Below are positions 8,200 to 17,252 of a DNA stretch of 64,000 bases, one piece after another. The notes under the pieces were generated by a model. That model was not told the origin of the DNA, did no database searches, and saw only the letters and a list, made by a program, of their open reading frames with translations. This DNA comes from Parafilimonas terrae (GTDB lineage: Bacteria; Bacteroidota; Bacteroidia; Chitinophagales; Chitinophagaceae), in contig NZ_FOXQ01000001.1 in the NCBI RefSeq assembly GCF_900115755.1, positions 1,054,001-1,118,000 on the forward strand, in the 5' to 3' direction. Made by a program: the position numbers and the translations under genes. Within the stretch, counting starts at the first letter, position 1. Every line of letters starts with the position of its first letter.

Positions 8200-8724
8200 T
8201 TAAATGTGCTCTTTTGTATCAGAAAAAATCTCGCTGGCATTTTTTTGAATTTCATCCTGTTCAGGTATTTCCTCATGAGTGGTAATATCAACCCCAATAT
8301 GATGACGCTGCACCATAGACCAGCCTTTAAATCCTGCGTATAACATTACCAGAAAGCCTATTACAGTGAGCATAATATTCGAGCGTATAGATGGATTTGC
8401 TTCATTAAGATCAGGATACATTACTATGGCGCTTGCAATAAAAAAGCTTACCGAAACAACGTTGGCAATCATGTGCTTCAATCCGGTTGATTTAGCGTCG
8501 GTCAATTCTGGTATAGATAACCAATCAATTAAACCGGGCAGCATTGCAACCACCGCAGTAACAATAGCGGCGCAGTTGGCAATAAAAGCTACATGAAACC
8601 AGAACGGATCACCTTTGGAAGCATATACCATACAGCAAACCATCGTAGCTGTGTTAAAGGCAATGGGAAATGGAACCAGCATTGGATGCAATGCATGGCC
8701 TAAAATTTTTATCCTGCTTTGCAT
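8200..8724 (-). CDS. DUF2231 domain-containing inner-membrane protein
   Basis: 174 residues with four predicted membrane helices. It begins with the DUF2231 signature LGHALHPMLVPFPIAFNTATM and continues with helices near residues 45-68, 85-105 and 113-130. A cytoplasmic acidic tail follows (DITTHEEIPEQDEIQKN). DUF2231 proteins are small heme- or redox-associated membrane proteins in some cases, but function is not established. It lies 98 bp upstream of lpxB on the same strand. Confidence 0.85.
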   Translation of the reverse strand: MQSRIKILGHALHPMLVPFPIAFNTATMVCCMVYASKGDPFWFHVAFIANCAAIVTAVVAMLPGLIDWLSIPELTDAKSTGLKHMIANVVSVSFFIASAIVMYPDLNEANPSIRSNIMLTVIGFLVMLYAGFKGWSMVQRHHIGVDITTHEEIPEQDEIQKNASEIFSDTKEHI

Positions 8725-8851
8725 GTTATAACAGCATAAAAAAATGTGCCATGAAATTCATGGTCAGCATAGAATGCAAAGCATCCTGTTGAAATTATTC
8801 TTTCCAGGTAAGTGAATTTTTAATACGGGGAAATGAAATTAAGCAATAAGA

Positions 8852-8869
8852 CCTGATAGATTTATCAGG
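8852..8869 (-). terminator. Weak hairpin at the end of the MFS gene
   Basis: CCTGATA at 8852-8858 pairs with TATCAGG at 8863-8869, overlapping the stop codon of the MFS gene. The following minus-strand bases are T-rich but interrupted, so termination is uncertain. Confidence 0.35.
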
Positions 8870-10100
8870 CAATATCTCCTTCAGTATAATCAAGATCTTT
8901 ATGATAAGTCTCATCGGTAAAAACCACCGATAATATGCCGATAATAAATACAACGATACCGGTAATCCAGCCCGCCGTTAAGTAATTACCGGTTGAACCC
9001 TGCAGCCATACAAAAAAAATGGAAACGAGATTTAATGAGCCGCGGATCATATTCGGAACGGTGGTGGCAACTGTGGCGCGGATATTTGTGCCGAACTGTT
9101 CTGCAGCCATCGTTACAAATATGGCCCAGAAACCCGTTCCAAAACCAAGCAGCGCACACACCAGGTATAAATGAAAAGGCGTTGCATTATGCAGGTTAAA
9201 GAACCATACAATGCCAATGGCGGTTATAGCATAAAAAACATATAAAGCTTTCTTCCTGCTCATAAGCCATTTGCTTACAAAACCCACAAGGATATCACCG
9301 ACAGATATGGCCGCATAAGCAAACATTACGCTTTTACCCGGATCGATAGCGCCCTGTATATTCATGTGAGCGCCAAATTCCTTTGAAAAGGTAACAAGAA
9401 TGCCAATGACATACCAGGTGGGCAAACCAATAAAAATAGCAGTTATATATTTCCGCAGGCGTGTTTTATTGGTAAAAAGCATAAGGAAATTTCCTTTGGA
9501 AATATTTTTGTTTTCGATGCTCTTGAACATGCCCGATTCAAGCACGCTTACCCGCAGCAATAAAAGCAGGAAGCCTAAGCCGCCGCCAATAAAATAGCAG
9601 GTTCGCCAGGGAAACATTTCTTTGATAAAAAATGCTACCACTGCACCTGTTAACCCTATGCCTGCCACAAAAGAAGTGGCAATACCACGTTTTTCTTTGG
9701 GTAATAATTCTGTTACCAGCGTAATGCCTGCACCAAGCTCACCGGCGAGGCCAATGCCCGAAATAAAACGCACCAGCGCATATTGATTTACGGTTTGCAC
9801 AAAACCATTCGCAATATTGCCAAGCGAATACAAAATGATGGAAGTGAATAGAACTTTCAGCCTGCCTTTTTTATCGCCCAGAATACCCCATAAAATGCCG
9901 CCGATAAGCAAGCCCAGCATTTGAATATTAATGATGAATAAACCGTCTTTTGCAATCTGGTCATCATTCAGGCCTAAAGATCTTAACGAGGGCACACGGA
10001 TGATGCTGAATAAAAGCAAATCATAGATATCAACAAAATAGCCCAGCGCTGCAACCAGCACAGCAAAGCTGAATACAGATTGTTGCTGCTTATTTTTCAT
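8865..10100 (-). CDS. MFS transporter
   Basis: 411 residues with twelve predicted membrane helices. The loop 2-3 signature GILGDKKGRLKVLF is present, as is its counterpart in the second half (VSKWLMSRKKALYVF). The N-terminal helix carries FVDIYDLLLFSI, an acidic pattern seen in proton-coupled metabolite symporters of the sugar/acid porter type. It is expected to import or export an organic solute at the inner membrane. No neighbouring catabolic gene points to a substrate. Upstream, 77 bp away, lies the DedA gene on the same strand. Confidence 0.88.
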   Translation of the reverse strand: MKNKQQQSVFSFAVLVAALGYFVDIYDLLLFSIIRVPSLRSLGLNDDQIAKDGLFIINIQMLGLLIGGILWGILGDKKGRLKVLFTSIILYSLGNIANGFVQTVNQYALVRFISGIGLAGELGAGITLVTELLPKEKRGIATSFVAGIGLTGAVVAFFIKEMFPWRTCYFIGGGLGFLLLLLRVSVLESGMFKSIENKNISKGNFLMLFTNKTRLRKYITAIFIGLPTWYVIGILVTFSKEFGAHMNIQGAIDPGKSVMFAYAAISVGDILVGFVSKWLMSRKKALYVFYAITAIGIVWFFNLHNATPFHLYLVCALLGFGTGFWAIFVTMAAEQFGTNIRATVATTVPNMIRGSLNLVSIFFVWLQGSTGNYLTAGWITGIVVFIIGILSVVFTDETYHKDLDYTEGDIA

Positions 10101-10177
10101 TCGTGCATAATTATTTTTTCAGTTGTTTCATGGAATGTTCAGATAAACATCTTGCATAAGATTTTCACACAGGCGTT

Positions 10178-10864
10178 TCACACGGCCTTTTCTGAATCTT
10201 TTTTGTCTTTGGCAAAAAAGAATTTATAAATGATAGGAAGCGTGGATACTGCCACAATAATTATTACGATCATCTCAAGATGTTCTTTAAGGTCAATTCC
10301 GAATTTGCTCATGACCCATTTGTAAAGAAAATGGCCGGCAAAAAGCATAGCGCCCACCCACGCCACACAACCCACGATATTAAAGTATGTAAATTTCTTT
10401 TTGTCCATTTGCACCACGCCTGCAACAATCGGCGCAAACGTTCTTATGATAGGCACAAAGCGTGCAGCAACAATGGCCCATCCGCCATATTGATTATAAA
10501 ATTCCGTGGCACGCACTAAATATTTTTTCTTGAACAGCAGGGTATCTTTTCTATGATATAAAAAAGGCCCGCTTTTTCGCCCAAACCAGTAGCCAACAAA
10601 ATTCCCGATAATACCGGCCAATGAAATTATTATCCATAAAAAGAAAAGATCAACTACTTCGTTTGTGGAAGGAATAACAGAAGAAGCGAGGTCGCGGCTG
10701 TAAATGCCGGCTACAAACAACAGGCTGTCGCCAGGCAAAAAGAAGCCGGCAAATAAACCTGTTTCAGCAAATATGATAAACAACAATAACCATAGCCCGC
10801 CAAGCTTTATGTAAAACTCAGGATTAATAAGATCGTGCCATTGAAATTCTAATAAATGAATCAT
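10178..10864 (-). CDS. DedA family membrane protein
   Basis: 228-residue DedA/SNARE-associated (VTT-domain) protein with about five or six hydrophobic segments. Family markers are ETGLFAGFFLPGDSLLFVAG near residues 35-55, GNFVGYWFGRKSGP, and RFVPIIRTFAPIVAG near 135-150. DedA proteins act in membrane homeostasis and undecaprenyl- or phospholipid translocation in several bacteria. The gene starts 20 bp after the symporter gene on the same strand, suggesting co-transcription. Confidence 0.92.
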   Translation of the reverse strand: MIHLLEFQWHDLINPEFYIKLGGLWLLLFIIFAETGLFAGFFLPGDSLLFVAGIYSRDLASSVIPSTNEVVDLFFLWIIISLAGIIGNFVGYWFGRKSGPFLYHRKDTLLFKKKYLVRATEFYNQYGGWAIVAARFVPIIRTFAPIVAGVVQMDKKKFTYFNIVGCVAWVGAMLFAGHFLYKWVMSKFGIDLKEHLEMIVIIIVAVSTLPIIYKFFFAKDKKDSEKAV

Positions 10865-10884
10865 TTTGTTTGTTTAATAAGTAA

Positions 10885-12117
10885 TCAATCCAATGCCTTT
10901 TCCCATTTGCTTACCGCGCTTGTTGCCAATCCATTGCCCAGCACATTGGTTGCCGTGCGAAACATGTCGCAAAAATGATCAATGGGCAATATTAAAGCAA
11001 CGCCTTCCGGCGGAATTTTAAACATAGCACATGTGGCTGTTACCACCACCAGCGATGCCCGCGGCACACCTGCAATTCCTTTGCTGGTAAGCATTAAAAC
11101 CAGCAGCATGGTAAGCTGGGTGCCATAGTCCATTTGAATGCCATAAGCCTGTGCTATGGCAAGGCTTGCAAAAGTCATATACATCATGCTGCCATCAAGG
11201 TTAAATGAATAGCCCAGCGGCAAAACGAAAGAGACTATTTTTTCATCGCAGCCAAATTCTTCCAGCTCTTCGGTAAGTTTTGGAAAAACAGCTTCGCTGC
11301 TTGTTGTGCTGAAGGCAATAATTAATGGTTGAACAATGTGCTTTAAAAGATTGGGCAATCTTTTATTGAGAATAATAAATCCAACAATCAGCAGCAAAAG
11401 CCACAATAATGCAATGCCTATAATAAAGTATAAAAAGTAATTCGCATAGAACAAAAATATTTTAGGGCCCTGCACAGCCATTACACCTGCAATAGCGCCA
11501 AAAACGCCAAGCGGCGCCGTCATCATAACATAATCCACCATTTTTAAAATAACATGAGAAACCGCATTAAGGCCTTTTATTACAATTTTGCCTTTATCGC
11601 CCAATGCCGCCGTGGCAATACCAAACATTACTGAAAACACTACAATCTGCAGTATCTGGTTTTCGGCCATTGATTCAATTACGCTTACAGGAAAAACGTG
11701 TTCTACAAAGTTTTGCAGGCTGAATTGCTGTGTTTTACCAATAAGGTCTTCCGCGCCAACGATATCAGCATTGCTTAAATCAATAGAGGCGCCTGGTTTA
11801 AAAACATTCACCAGCAGCATGCCCAGTAATAAACTGGCCAGTGAAGCTGAAATAAACCACAGCAAAGCCTTGCCGCCAACGCGGCCCACGGTTTTGATAT
11901 TTCCGAGTTTGGCTATGCCTACCACGAGTGTAGAAAAAACAAGCGGTGCAATTATCATTTGCACAAGCCTTAAAAAAATAGTGGAAAGTAGCTTTATTTT
12001 TATAGCAAACCCGTTTCTTGTTTCGGGCAAACAATACAGAAATACAAGATAGCCAACCACCACGCCCAAAGCCATCGCCACCAAAATATAGAGTGTAAGA
12101 TTATTGCGTTTCCTCAT
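10885..12117 (-). CDS. Dicarboxylate/amino acid:cation symporter (DAACS family)
   Basis: 410 residues from the ATG at 12117; a TTG 13 codons upstream is possible but would place polar residues before the first helix. It has eight helices plus re-entrant loops as in GltP/DctA. Signatures are the serine-rich hairpin AFSTTSSEAVFPKL, the GYSFNLDGSMMYMTFASLAIAQ helix, TSKGIAGVPRASLVVV and the substrate-binding DHFCDMFRTATNVLGN. It imports glutamate, aspartate or C4-dicarboxylates with H+ or Na+. It is followed by dedA and diverges from the APC permease gene across 126 bp. Confidence 0.94.
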   Translation of the reverse strand: MRKRNNLTLYILVAMALGVVVGYLVFLYCLPETRNGFAIKIKLLSTIFLRLVQMIIAPLVFSTLVVGIAKLGNIKTVGRVGGKALLWFISASLASLLLGMLLVNVFKPGASIDLSNADIVGAEDLIGKTQQFSLQNFVEHVFPVSVIESMAENQILQIVVFSVMFGIATAALGDKGKIVIKGLNAVSHVILKMVDYVMMTAPLGVFGAIAGVMAVQGPKIFLFYANYFLYFIIGIALLWLLLLIVGFIILNKRLPNLLKHIVQPLIIAFSTTSSEAVFPKLTEELEEFGCDEKIVSFVLPLGYSFNLDGSMMYMTFASLAIAQAYGIQMDYGTQLTMLLVLMLTSKGIAGVPRASLVVVTATCAMFKIPPEGVALILPIDHFCDMFRTATNVLGNGLATSAVSKWEKALD

Positions 12118-12243
12118 CAGATAATTTCGTTTGCAATATAATATTAATAAAGTCAATCAAAGGCTTGTTTCCACGGGCAGCTTAAAACATTTTATCTGCA
12201 AAAAAATAAATCCTTATTTTTCCGGCTATTAATAACTAAATCT

Positions 12244-13773
12244 ATGAGCTTATTCAGAAAAAAAACGCTGGCCTCTTTGCTGGCACAGGCAGAGGAAGGA
12301 GAAAAAGGATTAAAACGCACATTGAATGCGGGTAACCTTATTGCTCTTGGCATTGGCGCAATAATAGGCGCAGGCTTATTTGTGAGAACGGCTGCAGCAG
12401 CAGGCCAGCATGCAGGCCCTGCCGTAACCATTTCTTTTATTGTTGCTGCAATTGGATGCGCTTTTGCAGGATTATGTTATGCTGAATTTGCTTCCATGAT
12501 CCCCATTGCAGGGAGCGCATATACTTATGCCTATGCCACTATGGGCGAATTAATAGCCTGGATAATTGGATGGGCACTGATACTTGAATACGCTCTTGGC
12601 GCCGCCACGGTTTCTATTTCATGGAGTGAATATTTAAACATACTTGTGGGGAAAACGATACCGTATGAATGGTGCCACTCGCCGTTTGAATCTTTGCAGG
12701 ATGCAAACGGGGTAATGCATCATGGCATTATGAATATACCGGCATTGTTTATTTTATTGATGCTGTCTGTATTATTAATAAAAGGCACGCAGGAATCTGC
12801 CCGTGTAAACATGATTATCGTTATTATAAAAGTGGCCATTGTGCTTGTTTTTATTGCGATTGGATGGGGCTTTATAAACAGCGCAAACCATACGCCTTTC
12901 TTTATTCCCGAAGATGCAAAACCCGCTATACTGCCGGATGGATCTGAATACTCGTATTCCAATTTCTTCAGGCATGGATGGGGCGGTGTATTAACCGGGG
13001 CAGGTATTGTGTTTTTTGCCTTTATTGGTTTTGATGCTGTTTCAACAACAGCACAGGAAGCAAAAAACCCAAAGAAGGATATGCCGGTAGGCATTCTCGG
13101 CTCATTGCTTATCTGCACCATTCTCTACATACTTTTTTCTTACGTTTTAACCGGCGTTGCACCTTATACCGATTTTGTAAAGTCAGGTAAGGAAGCATCT
13201 GTTGCTTATGCTATTCAAACATACATGACTAATTATGGCTGGCTGGCAAAGCTTGTATCTTTTGCCATTTTGCTTGGCTTTTCTTCAGTAATACTGGTAA
13301 TGCTGATGGGGCAGTCAAGGGTTTTTTATACTATGTCATGCGACGGGTTATTGCCAAAAATATTCAGCGACCTGCATCCCAAATTCCGCACCCCCTATAA
13401 AAGCAATATTGTACTGTTTGTTTTTGTAGGATTGTTTGCTGCTTTTGTTCCTGTTAATGTAGCAGGCGACCTTACTTCCATCGGAACTTTATTCGCCTTT
13501 GTGCTGGTTTGCCTCGGTATAATGATTATGCGCAAAACAGAACCAACAATAAAACGTCCTTTTAAAACACCTATGGTGCCGCTGGTTCCTATTCTCGGAA
13601 TGTTAGTATGTACAGCTATGATTGTTGGCCTGCCCAATGAAACTTTAGCAAGTGCTTTAGTATGGATGATTATAGGACTGATAATATATTTTGGCTATAG
13701 TAAAAAACATAGCAGGGTGGGCGCTGCTGCCGGTGAAATTTTACCAAGCGCTTCAGATTTTGAAAAGAAATAG
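12244..13773 (+). CDS. APC-superfamily amino acid permease (cationic amino acid transporter-like)
   Basis: 509 residues with about 12-14 predicted helices. It opens with the APC helix-1 signature LIALGIGAIIGAGLFV, followed by the helix-2/3 segment PIAGSAYTYAYATMGELIAW and the helix-6 segment FFAFIGFDAVSTTAQEAKNP. This layout is that of YfnA/CAT-type importers for cationic or other amino acids. A large loop (about 138-160 and 215-245) separates helices, as in homologues. The gene is monocistronic and closed by a strong bidirectional terminator. The substrate is inferred from family only. Confidence 0.92.
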   Translation: MSLFRKKTLASLLAQAEEGEKGLKRTLNAGNLIALGIGAIIGAGLFVRTAAAAGQHAGPAVTISFIVAAIGCAFAGLCYAEFASMIPIAGSAYTYAYATMGELIAWIIGWALILEYALGAATVSISWSEYLNILVGKTIPYEWCHSPFESLQDANGVMHHGIMNIPALFILLMLSVLLIKGTQESARVNMIIVIIKVAIVLVFIAIGWGFINSANHTPFFIPEDAKPAILPDGSEYSYSNFFRHGWGGVLTGAGIVFFAFIGFDAVSTTAQEAKNPKKDMPVGILGSLLICTILYILFSYVLTGVAPYTDFVKSGKEASVAYAIQTYMTNYGWLAKLVSFAILLGFSSVILVMLMGQSRVFYTMSCDGLLPKIFSDLHPKFRTPYKSNIVLFVFVGLFAAFVPVNVAGDLTSIGTLFAFVLVCLGIMIMRKTEPTIKRPFKTPMVPLVPILGMLVCTAMIVGLPNETLASALVWMIIGLIIYFGYSKKHSRVGAAAGEILPSASDFEKK

Positions 13774-13790
13774 TTTATCCCGTAATAGAA

Positions 13791-13817
13791 AAAGGCCGGT
13801 CTTTGAAACCGGCCTTT
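13791..13817. terminator. Bidirectional terminator between convergent genes
   Basis: A 10-bp perfect stem (13791-13800 with 13808-13817), loop of 7 nt, A run on the left and T run on the right. It serves the permease gene (+) and the FG-GAP gene (-). Confidence 0.88.
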
Positions 13818-13845
13818 TTTGTGCAGGCAAACAAAAAATAACTGC

Positions 13846-16800
13846 TTATTCATCGTTTATTTTATACACCTGCAATGCGCTGCCTGCAACGCCTGCAAAT
13901 ATGTATGAAGACTGATGAACATTCATTTGCAATGCAGATTTTACATCGCCTTTTATGCTCATGCCCGATGATGTTTGCGGTACATAAATGAAGCTGCCTT
14001 TTCCATCGCCTTTCAATAAAGTACCATAAGATGCATCAATAGCGCCAAGCTTTAACCTGTTATCTGTATGATTGCCGAACAACAATAAATCTGTTTTACC
14101 ATCTTTATCAAAATCATCCGCAATTATTTTTGATATATAAGTGAACTGCGCCTGTGAAGGCAATACTGTTTTAATAAACTTTCCATCTTTGTTTATGAAT
14201 GCGCAGGTATGTAATTCATTCACGGTAAGTGAATCTGATTTCGATATTTCATCAGGAGAGAAGATATCCGTAATAGTTGCGCTTGCATAATCCCTGTATG
14301 TTGTAAACTTTTTACGCATGCCTGTAATTTGATTGTTTAATTCATCCCTGCTCACATAAGGATAACTTTTACCCTGAATATAAAAATTGAAAACGGGGTC
14401 AAGATTGCCATCGCCATCAAAGTCGGCATAATACATTTTTGCCGGCTCATCAGATGATGCATGTATCTGTGAATTCAAACCAAGGTTTCCTGCAATGATA
14501 TCTTCCTTACCATCATCATTTATATCAGCCACAGTAAGTGTGTTCCAGAAACCATTATTGTTTCCCGGAAAATAAGTTAGTGTTGCATCTGTAAAACCAT
14601 TAGCTGAATTTATGTATGCTTTTAAAGGCATAAATTCTCCGCACATAATCAAATCTTTTCTTCCGTCATCATTAAGATCAATCCACTGTGCATCTGTAAC
14701 CATGCCGGCTTTTTCAAAGCTTGCTTTTATTTTGGTGAAATAGCCTTTGCCATTATTCTGCAATAAAAAACTTTCGGGCGTTGCAGGATACTGGCCGGGA
14801 ATAACCCTGCCTCCTACGAACAAATCAATATCGCCATCGTTATCATAATCGCAGGGTTTTACACAGCTCTTGCTGTTAGCGCTCATATCAGGCAAAGCAT
14901 TTTGTAAAATGGCAAAATTATTTTTGCCATCGTTTATATACAATTCATCCTGCAAGGCTGGCGTGTTTGGTTCGAATAATGAATAGCCACCTTTGGCGAT
15001 ATATAAATCAGGATAACCATCGCCATTAGCATCAAAAAACGCAGCGGCTGCAATGGCGGAAGCGTTTTCATCGCCAATATTTAAACCGGCAATTGGCCTG
15101 AATGATCCATCTTTTTGCTGCACATATATCTTGCCCGGGCTATTACCATCGCCGCTTATAAAAATATCATCAAGCCCGTCTTTATTAATATCGGCTTTAG
15201 CCATTACAGGACCTGTTTTGGAAAGCATGAACAACATTAATGGCTGGCGCTTAAAATCGTTTTCATCAAACTCTGTTCTTGTATATTTTAAAATATTATC
15301 CTTTTTAGTAAATATCGTTTTTGAAGGTTTGGCTGAAGGCTGATTATATTTTTGCGTTGCTTCTTTTTCATTAATAACAAGATGCTGGTTTATATTTTGC
15401 TTTTGCAGGAGTATTGTTTTTTGATCAGGAAAAATGATACGGATGGAATCTACAACAGTGGCAGCGCCTAATCCAAAAGTTACAGTTGCCGGTATGCATG
15501 ATAAATACCCGCGGGAAGGATTTACTTCCTGGTATTGTTCATTGCCATTTGTGTAAACATAAACCTTCGCACCAATGGCAAAACTGTTTTGGCCCACGCC
15601 TTTTAATTGTATTGAAATGTAAGCAGCGTTATCATTATCCCTGCTCATGTTTTGATATATAAATGCAGGTTGATTAACGTTGTTTACAATAAGATCAAGA
15701 TCGCCATCATTATCAAGATCAGCATACACAGCACCGCTTGATATGGAAGGTTCATCAATCCCCCAATCTGTTATTTTATTCGAGAATGTAAGATCATGGT
15801 TGTTCCTGAAAATATAATTCGGCAGCTTTGTTGCAGGCATGGCTTTTACAAGGTCCATTAATAAAACCGGTTGTCGCTCCACGGCTTTTTTCACTTTATA
15901 ATCGCCCCAGTATTTTAAAAAGTCCTTGTTAGTATAATCCCTTAAATAACCATTTGTAACAAAGAGGTCTTTATAGCCATCGTTATCAAAATCGGCAAGT
16001 AAAGGCGTCCAGCTCCAGTCAGTATTTGAAACGCCTGCAAACTGTGCAATTTCGCTGAATGTGCCATCGCCATTGTTTAATTGCAGGGCATTGTGCATGT
16101 ATTGTTTATAAATATCCTGGCTTATCATTAACTGGAACGACTCGTAGTTTTCCTGTAACTGCAATTGCTTTTGACGCTTGTTATCTTCAGGCAGCATATC
16201 AAGATTAATAATATCGGGCGAACCATCGTTATTATAATCTGCCACATCTACGCCCATTGAAAACTGTGCAAGATGTTGTAAACGGTTCTTTGTATCATCA
16301 GTAAATGTACCGTCGTGATTATTAATATATAAATAATCAGGTTCGTTATAATCATTAGTTACATACACATCCTGCCATCCATCTTTATTAATATCGGCAA
16401 TAGCGATACCTAACCCGAAGGTTAAAGCGCTTTGGTGCAATCCCGCTTTGGCAGACATATCTTTAAAATGGCCATGCCCGTCGTTCTCATATAACTTGCT
16501 GCCAGCAAGGCTGTCAACATCATTGCGATATTTTGCCAACTCCTCATTACCAATTTTTTTATTGCTGTGGTTAAGCAGGAACATGTCTAAATCGCCATCA
16601 TTATCATAATCAAAAAAAGCGGCCTGGGTGCTGTAACTTTTATCATCCAAACCATACTGCCTGGCTTCTTCTTCAAATTTCAAATTGCCTTTGTTTATAA
16701 ATAACTGGTTTCTTCTTGTTTCATCATCTGCTATGCCGGAATAACATACATAAATATCAAGCAGCCCATCGCCATTTGCATCGGCCATTGTAGCGCCTGT

Positions 16801-17148
16801 TTTCCAGCCGCCAGGCCTTCCACCCATCAAAGGATTGGCTTCCTGCGTAATATCTTTAAACTTCATGTTGCCAAGGTTCAGGTAAAGCTTATTAGGCTGC
16901 ATATTGGCAGTGAAGAAAATATCCAATAAACCATCATTATTAATATCGCCCACCGCCACGCCGCCGCCATTAAAGAAATATTCAAAGGCCAGTACATTAA
17001 GTTCTTCCGACTCGGTTAAATGATTGCTGAAGCCTATGCCCGTTTTAGTTGAATCAAGCAGGTTAAATAGTTTTTGCTGCGCAGAAACATTTAAAAAGCA
17101 CGTTATGAATAAGAGGGAACAAACAGCAGTAATTTTTATTTGTTGCAT
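13846..17148 (-). CDS. FG-GAP/VCBS repeat protein with ASPIC/UnbV domain (CRTAC1-like), copy 1
   Basis: 1100-residue exported protein with a signal peptide (AVCSLLFITCFLNVSAQ). Many FG-GAP/VCBS repeats with calcium-binding loops are visible, such as DINNDGLLDIFF, DANGDGLLDIYV, DYDNDGDLDMFLLNHSNKK and DINKDGWQDVYVTND. These predict two seven-bladed beta-propellers flanking a central ASPIC/UnbV domain (RGYLSCIPATVTFGLG to VIRIIFP-like strand, about residues 540-600). It is expected at the surface or in the periplasm. No catalytic residues are evident. It follows the SusC/SusD pair but is separated from it by a strong terminator. A paralogue of the same size and layout lies at 23496-26852. Confidence 0.88.
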   Translation of the reverse strand: MQQIKITAVCSLLFITCFLNVSAQQKLFNLLDSTKTGIGFSNHLTESEELNVLAFEYFFNGGGVAVGDINNDGLLDIFFTANMQPNKLYLNLGNMKFKDITQEANPLMGGRPGGWKTGATMADANGDGLLDIYVCYSGIADDETRRNQLFINKGNLKFEEEARQYGLDDKSYSTQAAFFDYDNDGDLDMFLLNHSNKKIGNEELAKYRNDVDSLAGSKLYENDGHGHFKDMSAKAGLHQSALTFGLGIAIADINKDGWQDVYVTNDYNEPDYLYINNHDGTFTDDTKNRLQHLAQFSMGVDVADYNNDGSPDIINLDMLPEDNKRQKQLQLQENYESFQLMISQDIYKQYMHNALQLNNGDGTFSEIAQFAGVSNTDWSWTPLLADFDNDGYKDLFVTNGYLRDYTNKDFLKYWGDYKVKKAVERQPVLLMDLVKAMPATKLPNYIFRNNHDLTFSNKITDWGIDEPSISSGAVYADLDNDGDLDLIVNNVNQPAFIYQNMSRDNDNAAYISIQLKGVGQNSFAIGAKVYVYTNGNEQYQEVNPSRGYLSCIPATVTFGLGAATVVDSIRIIFPDQKTILLQKQNINQHLVINEKEATQKYNQPSAKPSKTIFTKKDNILKYTRTEFDENDFKRQPLMLFMLSKTGPVMAKADINKDGLDDIFISGDGNSPGKIYVQQKDGSFRPIAGLNIGDENASAIAAAAFFDANGDGYPDLYIAKGGYSLFEPNTPALQDELYINDGKNNFAILQNALPDMSANSKSCVKPCDYDNDGDIDLFVGGRVIPGQYPATPESFLLQNNGKGYFTKIKASFEKAGMVTDAQWIDLNDDGRKDLIMCGEFMPLKAYINSANGFTDATLTYFPGNNNGFWNTLTVADINDDGKEDIIAGNLGLNSQIHASSDEPAKMYYADFDGDGNLDPVFNFYIQGKSYPYVSRDELNNQITGMRKKFTTYRDYASATITDIFSPDEISKSDSLTVNELHTCAFINKDGKFIKTVLPSQAQFTYISKIIADDFDKDGKTDLLLFGNHTDNRLKLGAIDASYGTLLKGDGKGSFIYVPQTSSGMSIKGDVKSALQMNVHQSSYIFAGVAGSALQVYKINDE

Positions 17149-17194
17149 CAGCTATATCTTGAAAGGCTGCTAATGATTGCAGGTGTATAAAAGT

Positions 17195-17225
17195 AAAAAA
17201 AAGGCTGCCCTTAAAAAGCAGCCTT
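17195..17225 (-). terminator. Terminator between SusD and FG-GAP gene (copy 1)
   Basis: An 8-bp GC-rich stem (17201-17208 with 17218-17225), followed on the minus strand by eight T. It sits after the SusD stop and before the FG-GAP gene... note that in transcription order the SusD gene ends at 17253. Confidence 0.85.
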
Positions 17226-17252
17226 AAAGTTTAATTATTTAAAAGTTTATCA